Of a stretch of 64,000 bases of DNA, positions 44,973 through 53,532 are shown piece by piece (the stretch's first letter is position 1; the number at the start of each line of letters is the position of its first letter). The notes beneath the pieces were generated by a model. The model saw only the letters and a program-made list of their open reading frames with translations. It was not told where the DNA came from and made no database searches. The stretch comes from Shinella zoogloeoides. GTDB taxonomy: Bacteria > Pseudomonadota > Alphaproteobacteria > Rhizobiales > Rhizobiaceae. Both the position numbers and the translations under genes were made by a program. The DNA lies in NCBI RefSeq assembly GCF_030733845.1, contig NZ_CP132313.1:1-64000 (forward strand). Reading direction: 5' to 3'.

Positions 44973-45694
44973 TGATGAGCGGAGGGGACGCAGGCAAGAC
45001 AACCGGCAGCAAAGGACGCGCGCGGCAAGCAAACGCCGGAGACGAATATCTCCTTGATCGGGAACTGGCGGATTTGCCGCCAGACCTGCGCTGGCGCGAG
45101 TGGATGATGCGGGTCGAGGCGGTCGTCTTTGCATCGGCCGAGCCGGTCGGCCGGGAGACGCTGGCCCGTGTCGTCGGCCAGAACTGCAGCATCGATCTCC
45201 TGATCGACGATCTGCAGGAAGAGCTGCGCGACCGCCCCTACGAGATCGTCTTCGTCGCCGGCGGCTGGCAGCACCGAAGCCGTTCCGCTTACGCGCCTGC
45301 GGTCCGGGCGTCGCAGACGCCGACGCGGGGTCTCGCCCCCGCTTTATCGGACTTCGAGGCCATGGTTCTGATGGCCATTGCCTATTTCCAGCCGATCACA
45401 CGCAGCGATCTGTCGAAGATCTTGGGCAAGGAGGTCAGTCGGGACACCATCGCCAGCCTCCGCAATGCCAACTTCCTCGCCTCCGGCCCGCGCAACCCGA
45501 GCCCGGGTGCGCCATATACCTATGTGACGACGAAATCGTTCCTTTCCGCCTTCGGCATGCAGACGCTGCGCGACCTGCCGGACGTCGAGGCGCTGGAGGA
45601 TGCGGGCTTGCTCAGCAGACATCTTGCCCAAGGGGAAGCAGTCGTCACACAAGGTGACGCTGACGCGGACGAAGATTCGTTCCCCATCGGGTGA
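44972..45694 (+). CDS. scpB: ScpB-like segregation and condensation protein
   Basis: This 240-residue protein resembles ScpB, the kleisin-associated winged-helix subunit of the SMC-ScpAB condensin. It shows MMRVEAVVFASAEPVGRETLARVV (first winged helix) and FEAMVLMAIAYFQPITRSDLSKIL (second). An in-frame GTG at 44969 and tandem ATGs at 44972 and 44975 are all possible starts. No ScpA or SMC gene lies nearby. With DUF1403 it resembles pairs found on rhizobial plasmids rather than the chromosomal scpAB locus. Confidence 0.85.
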   Translation: MMSGGDAGKTTGSKGRARQANAGDEYLLDRELADLPPDLRWREWMMRVEAVVFASAEPVGRETLARVVGQNCSIDLLIDDLQEELRDRPYEIVFVAGGWQHRSRSAYAPAVRASQTPTRGLAPALSDFEAMVLMAIAYFQPITRSDLSKILGKEVSRDTIASLRNANFLASGPRNPSPGAPYTYVTTKSFLSAFGMQTLRDLPDVEALEDAGLLSRHLAQGEAVVTQGDADADEDSFPIG

Positions 45695-45869
45695 AAGGCG
45701 CCGCTTGCCGCAAATGCATCTGCCTTTAAAGATGCTCAGTGGAAAGCGTCGAATCGAAGCCTCCGTTCACCAACCGCGGCAGCCTGTACGAGGCCATGCC
45801 GGATTCCGGCCTCGATCCGTTTGTGGAATCGACCTGTCGCGTGAGCACCCGCTAAGATATCATCAGGGG

Positions 45870-46955
45870 ATGAAACTCTGCCAAAGCATACTGTTCTGCA
45901 CTTCCGCCGACGGCACCCGTATTGCCGTCGCGTCGTGCGGGAAGGGACCTGTGATCCTGCGCGCGGCGCACTGGCTGAGCCATGTCGACTACGATCTCGA
46001 AAGCCCTGTTTGGCGGCCATGGCTGCAGGCGCTCTCGGCCCGCAACCGCTTTGTGCGCTATGATCCTCGCGGCTGCGGACTTTCGGAGCGGCATGTCGCC
46101 GACCTGTCCATCGAAGCATGGCACGCGGACCTCGATGCGGTGGCCGCGTCCATCGACGAGCCGCGCTTCGTCCTTCTCGGTCTTTCCCAAGGTGGCGCCC
46201 TCGCCATCGCCTATGCATTGCGGCATCCCGAGCGCGTATCGCACCTCGTGCTTCTCAATGCTTACGGTCAGGGTGGGCGGGTTCGCGCGCAGACGGCCGC
46301 CGAGCGGCTGGAGGCCGAAACGCTCGTCAATTTCATTCGCATCGGCTGGGGGCGTGAGAACCCGGCATTCTGCCAGTTCTTCACCAACCTCTTCATACCC
46401 GACGGAACACCCGAACAGCATCGCTGGTGGGGGGATCTCGAGCGTGTGACGGCGACGGCCGACGTCGCGGCGCAACTGCTTTGGCACATGCAGGGATTGG
46501 ACGTGCTCGACCTTGCGGCAAAGATCCGCGTCCCGACACTGATCCTGCACAGTCGCGGCGACATGCGCGTGCCGTTCAACGAAGGCTGCAAGCTTGCGGC
46601 CGCGATTGCGGGCGCGCGCTTCGTGCCGCTGCAGAGCACGAACCATGTGCTCCTGCCGGATGAGGCGGCCTGGGCGGTGTTTCATGCCGAACTCGCCGTC
46701 TTTCTCGGGCAGGATCGGCCCGTACCGCCCCGCGCAATCCGCGAAGCCGGCCTGACGCCCGCCGAGGTGGCGATCCTGAACCTCGTCGCAGAGGGGCTCG
46801 ACAACCGCGCGATCGCCGACCGTCTCGGCAAGAGCGTGAAGACCGTGCGCAACCAGTTGTCGATGATCTTCAGCAAGCTCGGCGTGCGCAGCCGGTCTCA
46901 GGCGATCGTCATGACGCTGTCCGCCGGAAACGACCATCTCGGATCGACATCATAG
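45870..46955 (+). CDS. Alpha/beta-hydrolase fused to a LuxR-type DNA-binding domain
   Basis: This 361-residue protein has an alpha/beta-hydrolase fold at residues 1-280 with a complete triad: Ser106 in GLSQGG, Asp231 in SRGDMRVP and His259 in TNHVL. A LuxR/GerE helix-turn-helix follows at about 294-350 (LTPAEVAILNLVAEGLDNRA, then SVKTVRNQLSMIFSKLGV). The hydrolase part probably acts as ligand sensor or ligand-destroying domain, controlling DNA binding. The ATG at 45870 is preceded by CAGGGG; the open frame extends further back without features. A GGGACA palindrome follows the gene and a methyltransferase gene lies downstream, a possible target. Confidence 0.85.
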   Translation: MKLCQSILFCTSADGTRIAVASCGKGPVILRAAHWLSHVDYDLESPVWRPWLQALSARNRFVRYDPRGCGLSERHVADLSIEAWHADLDAVAASIDEPRFVLLGLSQGGALAIAYALRHPERVSHLVLLNAYGQGGRVRAQTAAERLEAETLVNFIRIGWGRENPAFCQFFTNLFIPDGTPEQHRWWGDLERVTATADVAAQLLWHMQGLDVLDLAAKIRVPTLILHSRGDMRVPFNEGCKLAAAIAGARFVPLQSTNHVLLPDEAAWAVFHAELAVFLGQDRPVPPRAIREAGLTPAEVAILNLVAEGLDNRAIADRLGKSVKTVRNQLSMIFSKLGVRSRSQAIVMTLSAGNDHLGSTS

Positions 46956-46970
46956 CCTGGTGGCGCATGC

Positions 46971-46984
46971 GGGACAGATGTCCC
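46971..46984. promoter_or_regulatory. GGGACA-GA-TGTCCC palindrome between the LuxR-fusion and methyltransferase genes
   Basis: A perfect 6-bp inverted repeat with a 2-bp centre lies 16 bp after the hydrolase-LuxR stop and 120 bp before the methyltransferase start. It is a possible binding site for the LuxR-type domain. It could also be a chance palindrome. Confidence 0.3.
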
Positions 46985-47103
46985 TTGCATCCTCCGATTT
47001 CTATGCCTGTCAGGACGGCCGCCTCATGCCCGGCGCCACGGCGCGTCCTAGCCTCGGCTCGACGGAGCGGCAGACGCCGCCCGCAAGACAGGAGGATACC
47101 GAC

Positions 47104-48153
47104 ATGACACAGGTTGACGAAGCAAGACTGAATGAGCTGGTGGGCCGTGTGCTCACCGATCTCGGGGGCGCGGTCAGCGTACCGCTGGTGCGATTGGGCG
47201 ATACGCTCGGACTTTACGATGCCCTCAAGCGGATCGGGCCGGCATCGGCCGACGAGCTTGCGGAGGCCACCGAATGCGCGCCGCGCTACCTGCGTGAGTG
47301 GCTGGCGGCGCAGGCGGCTTCGGGTTATGTGCGCTACGAGCACGGGCGGTTCTCGCTGACGCCCGAGCAGGCGCTCGTCTTTGCGGAACCCGACAGCCCG
47401 GTCCACCTGATCGGCGCTTTCGATACCGCCGCCGCCATGGTCGAGAACCAGCCGAAGGTGCAATCTGCCTTCAAGACCGGGCGCGGCGTCGCTTGGGGCG
47501 ATCAGGCCGGCTGCATGTTCTGCGCCGTGGCAAGGCTGTTCCGGCCGGGCTATGTGAATGCCCTCGTGCAGGAGTGGCTGCCGGCGCTCGAAGGGGTCGT
47601 TGACAAGCTGAAGGCGGGGGCGGAGGTGGCCGACGTTGGATGCGGGCACGGGCTGTCGACAATCCTAATGGCGCAGGCGTTCCCGAAGTCGCGCTTCGTC
47701 GGCTACGATTTCCATCCGGCGTCGATTGCGGCCGCGACAGCCCATGCTCTGGCGCACGGTTTGACGAACCTGCGGTTCGAGGTCGGTCGGGCGCAGGATT
47801 TCGAGGGCCGCGACTTCGACCTGATCACCTGCTTCGACTGCCTGCACGACATGGGTGATCCCGAGGGCGCGGCAGCACATATCAGAAAGGCGCTGAAAGA
47901 CGGCGGCACATGGATGGTGGTCGAACCGATGGCGGGGGATGTGTTGGAGGACAATCTAAACCCGGTCGGGCGCCTGTATTACTCGGCCTCGACAATGATC
48001 TGCATCCCCACCTCACTGGCCCAGGAGACGGGGCTCGCGCTCGGTGCCCAGGCGGGTGAGAAGCGCTTGGCCGAAGTGATCCGGTCGGGCGGATTCGCTC
48101 ATGTCCGGCGCGCCGCCCAAACGCCGCTCAACATGGTGCTCGAGGCAACGTGA
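47104..48153 (+). CDS. SAM-dependent methyltransferase with N-terminal winged helix
   Basis: This 349-residue class I methyltransferase has an N-terminal dimerisation winged helix (VPLVRLGDTLGLYDALKRIG, then APRYLREWLAAQAASGYVRY), as in O-methyltransferase and Rv2258c-like proteins. The SAM motif I is VADVGCGHGLSTILMAQAF and motif post-I is FVGYDFHPASI. The acceptor is unknown. Its proximity to the hydrolase-LuxR fusion suggests a regulatory link. GACAGGAGGATACC precedes the ATG as a strong ribosome binding site. Confidence 0.85.
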   Translation: MTQVDEARLNELVGRVLTDLGGAVSVPLVRLGDTLGLYDALKRIGPASADELAEATECAPRYLREWLAAQAASGYVRYEHGRFSLTPEQALVFAEPDSPVHLIGAFDTAAAMVENQPKVQSAFKTGRGVAWGDQAGCMFCAVARLFRPGYVNALVQEWLPALEGVVDKLKAGAEVADVGCGHGLSTILMAQAFPKSRFVGYDFHPASIAAATAHALAHGLTNLRFEVGRAQDFEGRDFDLITCFDCLHDMGDPEGAAAHIRKALKDGGTWMVVEPMAGDVLEDNLNPVGRLYYSASTMICIPTSLAQETGLALGAQAGEKRLAEVIRSGGFAHVRRAAQTPLNMVLEAT

Positions 48154-48223
48154 GTCTGTCTGGTGCGGCCGCTCAGAGTTCCGGGCTTCACAGGGAATGG
48201 CTCTGGCACAGTGATTCCAGGCC

Positions 48224-49243
48224 CTAGCCGATCTTCTCGACGATCGGCGGCACCTGGATGACGGAGGGTTCGGTGGAGCCGGAATCGATGAGGTCGAAGA
48301 CGGCTTCGAGCATTTTCGGGACGTCCTGGCGCACCATCTCGATATGGTCGCCGAGCATGGCCACGAAGGGATCCCAGTCGAAGCAGCCGAGATGCGGCAT
48401 GCGTTTGGCATAGTGGCCGGACCGGCGGATCCAGCGCATCACGCCTTCCAGCGAAATCGTCGAGTTGACGAACATGCCGCGCGGCAGGGTGCTCGTCCGC
48501 TCGGCGAGTTGCCTCATGACGCCTTCCGCCTTTTCCGGCGCATAGCCGCAGGTTTGCACCAGCGCCTCATCGACGGGCACGCCGGCTTGCGCATGGGCGT
48601 CGCGAAAACCGCGCACACGCTCCATCGTGTTGTGATCCGTGCCGCGGCCGCCCACGAAGAGGAGAGGGGCCTTCACGCCATATTCCCGCTCGCAATTGGC
48701 AAGCACCCGCCGCGTCAGTTCCAATGCCCCGCCATAATTGTCGGAGATGACGGAGGGCGCGCGGGAGCCGGGCAGATCGAGGTTGATGGTGCGCACGCCC
48801 GCGGCGGCGCAAAGGTCGACGATGCGGTCGGGATCGGTCGCGCCGGTCGCGATCAGGCAGTCGACTTGATAGGACAGCATGGCACGCGCCGCCTCGACCT
48901 CCAGCGCGGGATCACGCCGCGTGCAGGTGATGATGGGGAACAGGCCGCGCTCGCGGGCCAGATTCTCGAATTGCTCGACGATGGAGCCGAAATAGCGGTT
49001 GTCGTATTTCGGCACGATCATGCCGATGATTTTCGATCGCTCACGACGCAGCACGCTTGCCTGCATGTTGACCGCGTAGCCCTGTTCCTCCGCCAGTTTC
49101 GTGATCTTTTCCGCAAGCTTGGCGCTGATGCGCCGCTTCTTCCAGTTGCCGTTGAGAACGGCGCTCACGGCGCTGGCGGATGTGCCGGCCAGCTCTGCCA
49201 GATCATAGATGGTCGTCCTTTTCGCGGGCGTCGTTTTATTCAC
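48224..49243 (-). CDS. LacI-family repressor of the ribitol operon
   Basis: This 339-residue regulator has a LacI helix-turn-helix (TIYDLAELAGTSASAVSAVL, then hinge-helix region) and a periplasmic-binding-protein-like sugar domain. The Lys-Arg-rich hinge NWKKRRISAKLAEKITKLA is a variant form. It is divergent from the polyol ABC/dehydrogenase/kinase operon, and two ATCGAT-centred palindromes lie between them. It probably represses the operon and releases it on binding the imported polyol. Confidence 0.88.
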   Translation of the reverse strand: MNKTTPAKRTTIYDLAELAGTSASAVSAVLNGNWKKRRISAKLAEKITKLAEEQGYAVNMQASVLRRERSKIIGMIVPKYDNRYFGSIVEQFENLARERGLFPIITCTRRDPALEVEAARAMLSYQVDCLIATGATDPDRIVDLCAAAGVRTINLDLPGSRAPSVISDNYGGALELTRRVLANCEREYGVKAPLLFVGGRGTDHNTMERVRGFRDAHAQAGVPVDEALVQTCGYAPEKAEGVMRQLAERTSTLPRGMFVNSTISLEGVMRWIRRSGHYAKRMPHLGCFDWDPFVAMLGDHIEMVRQDVPKMLEAVFDLIDSGSTEPSVIQVPPIVEKIG

Positions 49244-49297
49244 ATTTCATCTCCGTTTCGAAGCCACCTTGACACCAATAGCGTTTGGTGACAATTC

Positions 49298-49336
49298 TTG
49301 CTTCATCGATTGAGCAAACATGCTTCATCGATGAAG
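49298..49336. promoter_or_regulatory. Twin LacI-type operators upstream of the ribitol operon
   Basis: TTGCTTCATCGATTGAGCAA at 49298-49317 matches its own complement at 16 of 20 positions. CTTCATCGATGAAG at 49323-49336 is a perfect 14-bp palindrome. Their ATCGAT centres are 22 bp apart, about two helical turns, so two LacI dimers could sit on one face of the DNA. A further CACCAA/TTGGTG inverted repeat lies at 49273-49290. Confidence 0.6.
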
Positions 49337-49525
49337 TTGCCTGAACAACAAGGCTGACCCAAGGGAGGAGTCAGACGGAGCATCGACGAACCGGACGCTG
49401 CAGCGTCGCTGCAGCGAACGATGATCTGCGCGCTCTCGGTGCGTGGAGGGGTCGGGCCCTGTTGCCCTTGGCGGCTTGAGGTCGCCGGCGAACATGACTG
49501 CCAAAATCAACCGTGGAGGAACCCA

Positions 49526-50572
49526 ATGAAGACGCTTACCACCCTGCTCGCATCGACCGGCCTCGCCCTGTCGCTCGGCAGCGCCGCATTCGCCCAGGAA
49601 AACGCGACTGTCGCGTTCCTGATGCCCGACCAGGCCTCGACCCGCTACGAGCAGCACGACTATCCCGGCTTCAAGGCCGAGATGGAAAAGCTGTGCGCGA
49701 GCTGCACGGTGATCTACCAGAACGCCAATGCCGATGTCGCGCTCCAGCAGCAGCAGTTCAACTCGGTGATCGCGCAGGGCGCCAAGGTCATCGTGCTCGA
49801 CCCGGTCGATTCCGCTGCCGCCGCGGCCCTCGTCGAGATCGCCCAGTCGCAGGACGTCAAGGTCATCGCCTATGACCGCCCGATCCCGGACAAGCCGGCC
49901 GACTACTACGTCTCGTTCGACAACCAGGGCATCGGCAAGGCGATCGCCCAGTCTCTGGTCGAGCACCTGAAGGCCAAGGGCGTTCCCGATGGCGCCGGCG
50001 TGCTGCAGATCAACGGCTCGCCGACCGATGCGGCCGCCGGCCTCATCCGTGACGGCATCCACGAGGCACTTTCCGCCTCGCCCTACAAGACGCTTGCCGA
50101 GTTCGACACGCCGGACTGGGCGCCGCCGAAGGCACAGGAATGGGCTGCCGGCCAGATCACCCGCTTCGGCGACGAGATCAAGGGCATCGTGGCCGCCAAT
50201 GACGGCACCGGCGGTGGCGCAATCGCCGCCTTGAAGGCTGCAGGCGTCAAGGAAATGCCGCCGGTGACCGGCAACGACGCAACGATCGCGGCGCTCCAGC
50301 TCATCATCTCGGGCGATCAGTACAACACGATCTCCAAGCCCTCCGAAATCGTGGCCGCCGCTGCGGCGAACGTCGCTGTCAAGCTGCTCAAGGGCGAGAC
50401 CCCGGAAGCCACGCACAAGCTCTACGAGACGCCTTCGCAACTGTTCGTTCCCGCTGTGGTGACGGCGGAGAACATCAAGGCCGAAATCTTCGACAAGGGC
50501 ATCAACAAGCCGGAAGAAGTCTGCACCGGCGAATATGTTGAAGGTTGCCGCAAACTCGGCATCATCAACTAA
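49526..50572 (+). CDS. Sugar/polyol ABC transporter substrate-binding protein
   Basis: This 348-residue periplasmic receptor of the pentose-binding (XylF/RbsB-like) class has a signal peptide (MKTLTTLLASTGLALSLGSAAFAQ). The mature part starts ENATVAFLMPDQASTRYEQHD, with VIVLDPVDSAAAAALVEIAQ and AANDGTGGGAIAALKAAGV as family motifs. A GGAGG motif precedes the ATG. By context its ligand is ribitol or a related pentitol. It is first in the ribitol operon, and a stable hairpin follows it. Confidence 0.9.
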   Translation: MKTLTTLLASTGLALSLGSAAFAQENATVAFLMPDQASTRYEQHDYPGFKAEMEKLCASCTVIYQNANADVALQQQQFNSVIAQGAKVIVLDPVDSAAAAALVEIAQSQDVKVIAYDRPIPDKPADYYVSFDNQGIGKAIAQSLVEHLKAKGVPDGAGVLQINGSPTDAAAGLIRDGIHEALSASPYKTLAEFDTPDWAPPKAQEWAAGQITRFGDEIKGIVAANDGTGGGAIAALKAAGVKEMPPVTGNDATIAALQLIISGDQYNTISKPSEIVAAAAANVAVKLLKGETPEATHKLYETPSQLFVPAVVTAENIKAEIFDKGINKPEEVCTGEYVEGCRKLGIIN

Positions 50573-50583
50573 CCACGCCCATC

Positions 50584-50614
50584 GCGTCCGGCCGTGGAAA
50601 GCGCGGCCGGACGC
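50584..50614 (+). other. Intercistronic hairpin after the polyol-binding protein
   Basis: A perfect 11-bp stem (GCGTCCGGCCG with CGGCCGGACGC, 9-nt loop) lies 11 bp after the binding-protein stop and 40 bp before the ATPase start, with no T-run. It probably stabilises or sets apart the abundant binding-protein message. Confidence 0.6.
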
Positions 50615-50654
50615 TCCGATCAGTCGAAGGTCTTTCTTGAAGGTTCCAGGGGCC

Positions 50655-51473
50655 ATGACAGCCACGCACAGTCTTCCCGCCAAGGGGCAATCGGTCATAC
50701 GCCTCAGCGGCGTATCCAAGAATTTCGGAGCCGTCTCCGCGCTGACGGATATCGAGCTCGACGTAAAGGCCGGCGAGGTCGTCGCCCTCGTCGGGGACAA
50801 CGGCGCCGGCAAGTCGACCCTCGTCAAGGTGCTCGCCGGCGTGCACCAGCCGTCTTCCGGCACCATCGAATTTTGCGGCCAGCAGGTCTCGCTCGACAGC
50901 CCCGCCAAGGCGCTGGACATGGGCATCGCCACCGTCTTCCAGGACCTCGCGCTCTGCGAGAACCTCGATGTCGTCGCCAATCTCTTTCTCGGCCACGAAA
51001 TGTCGCCATGGGCGCTCGACGAGGTCGCCATGGAAGTGCGCGCCTGGACACTGCTGCGCGAGCTTGCCGCGCGCATCCCGTCCGTCCGCGAACCCATCGC
51101 CTCGCTTTCCGGCGGTCAGCGCCAGACCGTCGCCATCGCCCGCTCGCTGCTGCTCAACCCGAAGCTCATCATGCTGGACGAACCGACGGCCGCCCTTGGC
51201 GTCGCGCAGACGGCCGAGGTGCTGAACCTCATCGAGCGCGTGCGTGACCGCGGCCTCGGCGTCATCATCATCAGCCACAACATGGAGGACGTGCGCGCCG
51301 TGGCGGACCGCATCGTCGTGCTCCGCCTCGGCAAGAATAACGGCATCTTCACGCCGGACTCGTCCAACCAGGAACTCGTTTCCGCCATCACCGGCGCCAC
51401 GGACAACTCCGTTTCGCGTCGTGCCGACCGCAAGGCCGGCGAAGCACAGGAACTTCATGGGGGAGCAGCATGA
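50655..51473 (+). CDS. Sugar/polyol ABC transporter ATP-binding protein, single-domain (FrcA type)
   Basis: This 272-residue ATPase has Walker A GDNGAGKST, the signature LSGGQRQTVAIARSL and Walker B LIMLDEPTAALG. It is a single-domain member like FrcA, not a tandem RbsA-type protein. The start is the ATG at 50655; the frame extends upstream into the receptor region without family sequence. Its stop overlaps the permease start by ATGA. Confidence 0.9.
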   Translation: MTATHSLPAKGQSVIRLSGVSKNFGAVSALTDIELDVKAGEVVALVGDNGAGKSTLVKVLAGVHQPSSGTIEFCGQQVSLDSPAKALDMGIATVFQDLALCENLDVVANLFLGHEMSPWALDEVAMEVRAWTLLRELAARIPSVREPIASLSGGQRQTVAIARSLLLNPKLIMLDEPTAALGVAQTAEVLNLIERVRDRGLGVIIISHNMEDVRAVADRIVVLRLGKNNGIFTPDSSNQELVSAITGATDNSVSRRADRKAGEAQELHGGAA

Positions 51474-52714
51474 GCCAGAATTCGTCCCAGCCGATGCTGG
51501 ACCGCAGCGATGAGCGCATGCGCCACGATGACAGCCTTGCCGCCATGGCGCGGGGCTTTGTCGACCGCGTGCGCTCCGGCGACCTCGGCATGCTGCCCGT
51601 CGCCGTCGGCCTCGTCGTCATCTCCATCGTCTTTTCCGCGCTGAACCCGATCTTCCTAGCGCCGAACAACCTCGTGAACCTGCTGTTCGACTGCGCCACC
51701 GTCGGCGTCATCTCGCTCGGCATCGTCTGCGTGCTCGTCCTCGGCGAGATCGACCTCTCGGTCGGCTCCATGAGCGGCCTTGCATCGGCCATGGTCGGCG
51801 TGCTCTGGGTCAACCAGGGCTGGCCGATCGTCGGCGCCATCCTGGCGGCGCTCGTCGTCGGTGCGGGCGTCGGCCTGCTCTATGCAGCGCTCTACAATCG
51901 CCTCGGCATGCCGAGCTTCGTCGCCACGCTTGCCGGCCTGCTCGCGCTGCTCGGCATGCAGCTCTACATTCTCGGGCCGACCGGCTCTATCAACCTGCCT
52001 TACGCCTCCTCGCTGGTGCGCTTCGGCCAGATCCTGATCATGCCCGACTGGCTGTCCTACACGCTGGCGCTGGTGCCGGGCCTCGTGATGATCGGACGCG
52101 GCCTTCGCACCCGCAGCCAGCGCATGGCCGCCAATCTCTCGGCGCAGCCCATGCGCGCGCTGATCCTCAAGGCCGTCGTGCTGACGGTCGCGCTGGAAGC
52201 CGCCGTCTTCTATCTCAATCTCGGCCGCGGCATTCCGTGGATGTTCGCCCTTTTCGTCGCGCTCGCCGTCATCCTCAACTATGCGCTGACGCGCACCAAA
52301 TGGGGCCGGTCGATGTTCGCCGTCGGCGGCAACAAGGAGGCGGCGCGCCGCTCGGGCATCAATGTGCGCCGCATCTACATGAGCGCCTTCGTGCTCTGCT
52401 CGACGCTTGCGGCGCTCGGCGGGATCCTCTCGGCCTCGCGGCTGGCCTCGTCGAGCCAGCAGGCCGGCACGGGCGACGTCAACCTCAATGCCATCGCCGC
52501 AGCCGTCATCGGCGGCACCAGCCTGTTCGGCGGTCGCGGAAGCGCCTATTCGGCCCTACTCGGCATCATCGTCATCCAGGCGATCTCGAATGGGCTGACG
52601 CTGCTCAACCTGTCGTCCTCGCTACGCTACATGATCACCGGCGGCGTTCTCGCCATCGCCGTGATCGTCGACTCGCTCGCGCGCCGCTCGCGCGTCAGCC
52701 ACGGCCGCGCCTAA
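51470..52714 (+). CDS. Sugar/polyol ABC transporter permease (XylH/RbsC type)
   Basis: This is a 414-residue inner-membrane permease with about ten helices. Family motifs include GIVCVLVLGEIDLSVGSMSG, TLAGLLALLGMQLYILG, FAVGGNKEAARRSGINVRRI and AAAVIGGTSLFGGRGSAYSA. It is coupled by ATGA overlap to the ATPase gene and precedes the dehydrogenase gene by 27 bp. It completes the three-part importer of the ribitol operon. Confidence 0.92.
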   Translation: MSQNSSQPMLDRSDERMRHDDSLAAMARGFVDRVRSGDLGMLPVAVGLVVISIVFSALNPIFLAPNNLVNLLFDCATVGVISLGIVCVLVLGEIDLSVGSMSGLASAMVGVLWVNQGWPIVGAILAALVVGAGVGLLYAALYNRLGMPSFVATLAGLLALLGMQLYILGPTGSINLPYASSLVRFGQILIMPDWLSYTLALVPGLVMIGRGLRTRSQRMAANLSAQPMRALILKAVVLTVALEAAVFYLNLGRGIPWMFALFVALAVILNYALTRTKWGRSMFAVGGNKEAARRSGINVRRIYMSAFVLCSTLAALGGILSASRLASSSQQAGTGDVNLNAIAAAVIGGTSLFGGRGSAYSALLGIIVIQAISNGLTLLNLSSSLRYMITGGVLAIAVIVDSLARRSRVSHGRA

Positions 52715-52741
52715 CGGAACACTGGAATGGAGTTTTAGACC

Positions 52742-53470
52742 ATGACTGACCTCATGAAGGGCAAGATCGCCGCCATCACCGGCGCCGCCTCCGGCATCGG
52801 CCTCGAATGCGCAAGGACGTTGCTGGCCGAAGGCGCGAAGGTGGTGCTTGTCGACCGCGCGCAGGACAAGCTGGAACAGCTCTGCAGGGAGCTCGGCCCC
52901 AATGCCCTGCCGCTCGTCGTCGATCTCCTGAAGCCGTCCGACGTCTCCGGCATGCTGCCGCGCATCCTCGAGATCGCCGGCGGGCTGGACGTCTTCCACG
53001 CCAACGCCGGCGCCTATATCGGCGGGCCGGTGGCGGAAGGCGATCCGGATGCCTGGGACCGCATGCTGAACCTCAACATCAACGCGGCCTTCCGCTCGGT
53101 TCATGCGGTGCTGCCTTACATGATCGAGAAGAAGACGGGCGACATCCTCTTCACCTCGTCGATTGCCGGCGTCGTGCCCGTCGTCTGGGAGCCGATCTAT
53201 ACCGCCTCGAAATTCGCGGTGCAGGCCTTCGTGCATTCGACCCGCCGTCAGGTGGCGCAGCATGGCGTGCGCGTCGGCGCGGTGCTGCCGGGGCCGGTCG
53301 TCACGGCCCTGCTCGATGACTGGCCGAAGGAGAAGATGGACGAGGCGCTCGCCAATGGCAGCCTGATGCAGCCGAAGGAAGTGGCCGATGCCGTGCTCTT
53401 CATGCTGACCCGGCCGCGCAACGTCACGATCCGCGATCTCGTGATCCTGCCCAACAGCGTCGATCTCTAA
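52742..53470 (+). CDS. rbtD: Ribitol 2-dehydrogenase-like SDR
   Basis: This 242-residue SDR has the dinucleotide motif [13 protein letters not shown], an intact active site (TSSIAG, then YTASK) and LPNSVDL at the end. It resembles ribitol 2-dehydrogenase, which oxidises ribitol to D-ribulose with NAD. The next gene, a FGGY ribulokinase-like kinase, and the upstream pentitol importer support that assignment. Another pentitol, such as D-arabitol or xylitol, is possible. Confidence 0.82.
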   Translation: MTDLMKGKIAAITGAASGIGLECARTLLAEGAKVVLVDRAQDKLEQLCRELGPNALPLVVDLLKPSDVSGMLPRILEIAGGLDVFHANAGAYIGGPVAEGDPDAWDRMLNLNINAAFRSVHAVLPYMIEKKTGDILFTSSIAGVVPVVWEPIYTASKFAVQAFVHSTRRQVAQHGVRVGAVLPGPVVTALLDDWPKEKMDEALANGSLMQPKEVADAVLFMLTRPRNVTIRDLVILPNSVDL

Positions 53471-53476
53471 AAGCCC

Positions 53477-53501
53477 GGCAAGCGGCATGACGCCGCTTGC
53501 C
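53477..53501 (+). other. Hairpin between the dehydrogenase and kinase genes
   Basis: GGCAAGCGGC and GCCGCTTGCC form a perfect 10-bp stem with a 5-nt loop, 7 bp after the dehydrogenase stop, followed by CGAAAAATT. There is no T-run on the coding strand, so read-through to the kinase gene 30 bp later is likely; it may tune kinase expression. Confidence 0.5.
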
Positions 53502-53532
53502 CGAAAAATTCCTGATTGCAGGCGGTAGACCC

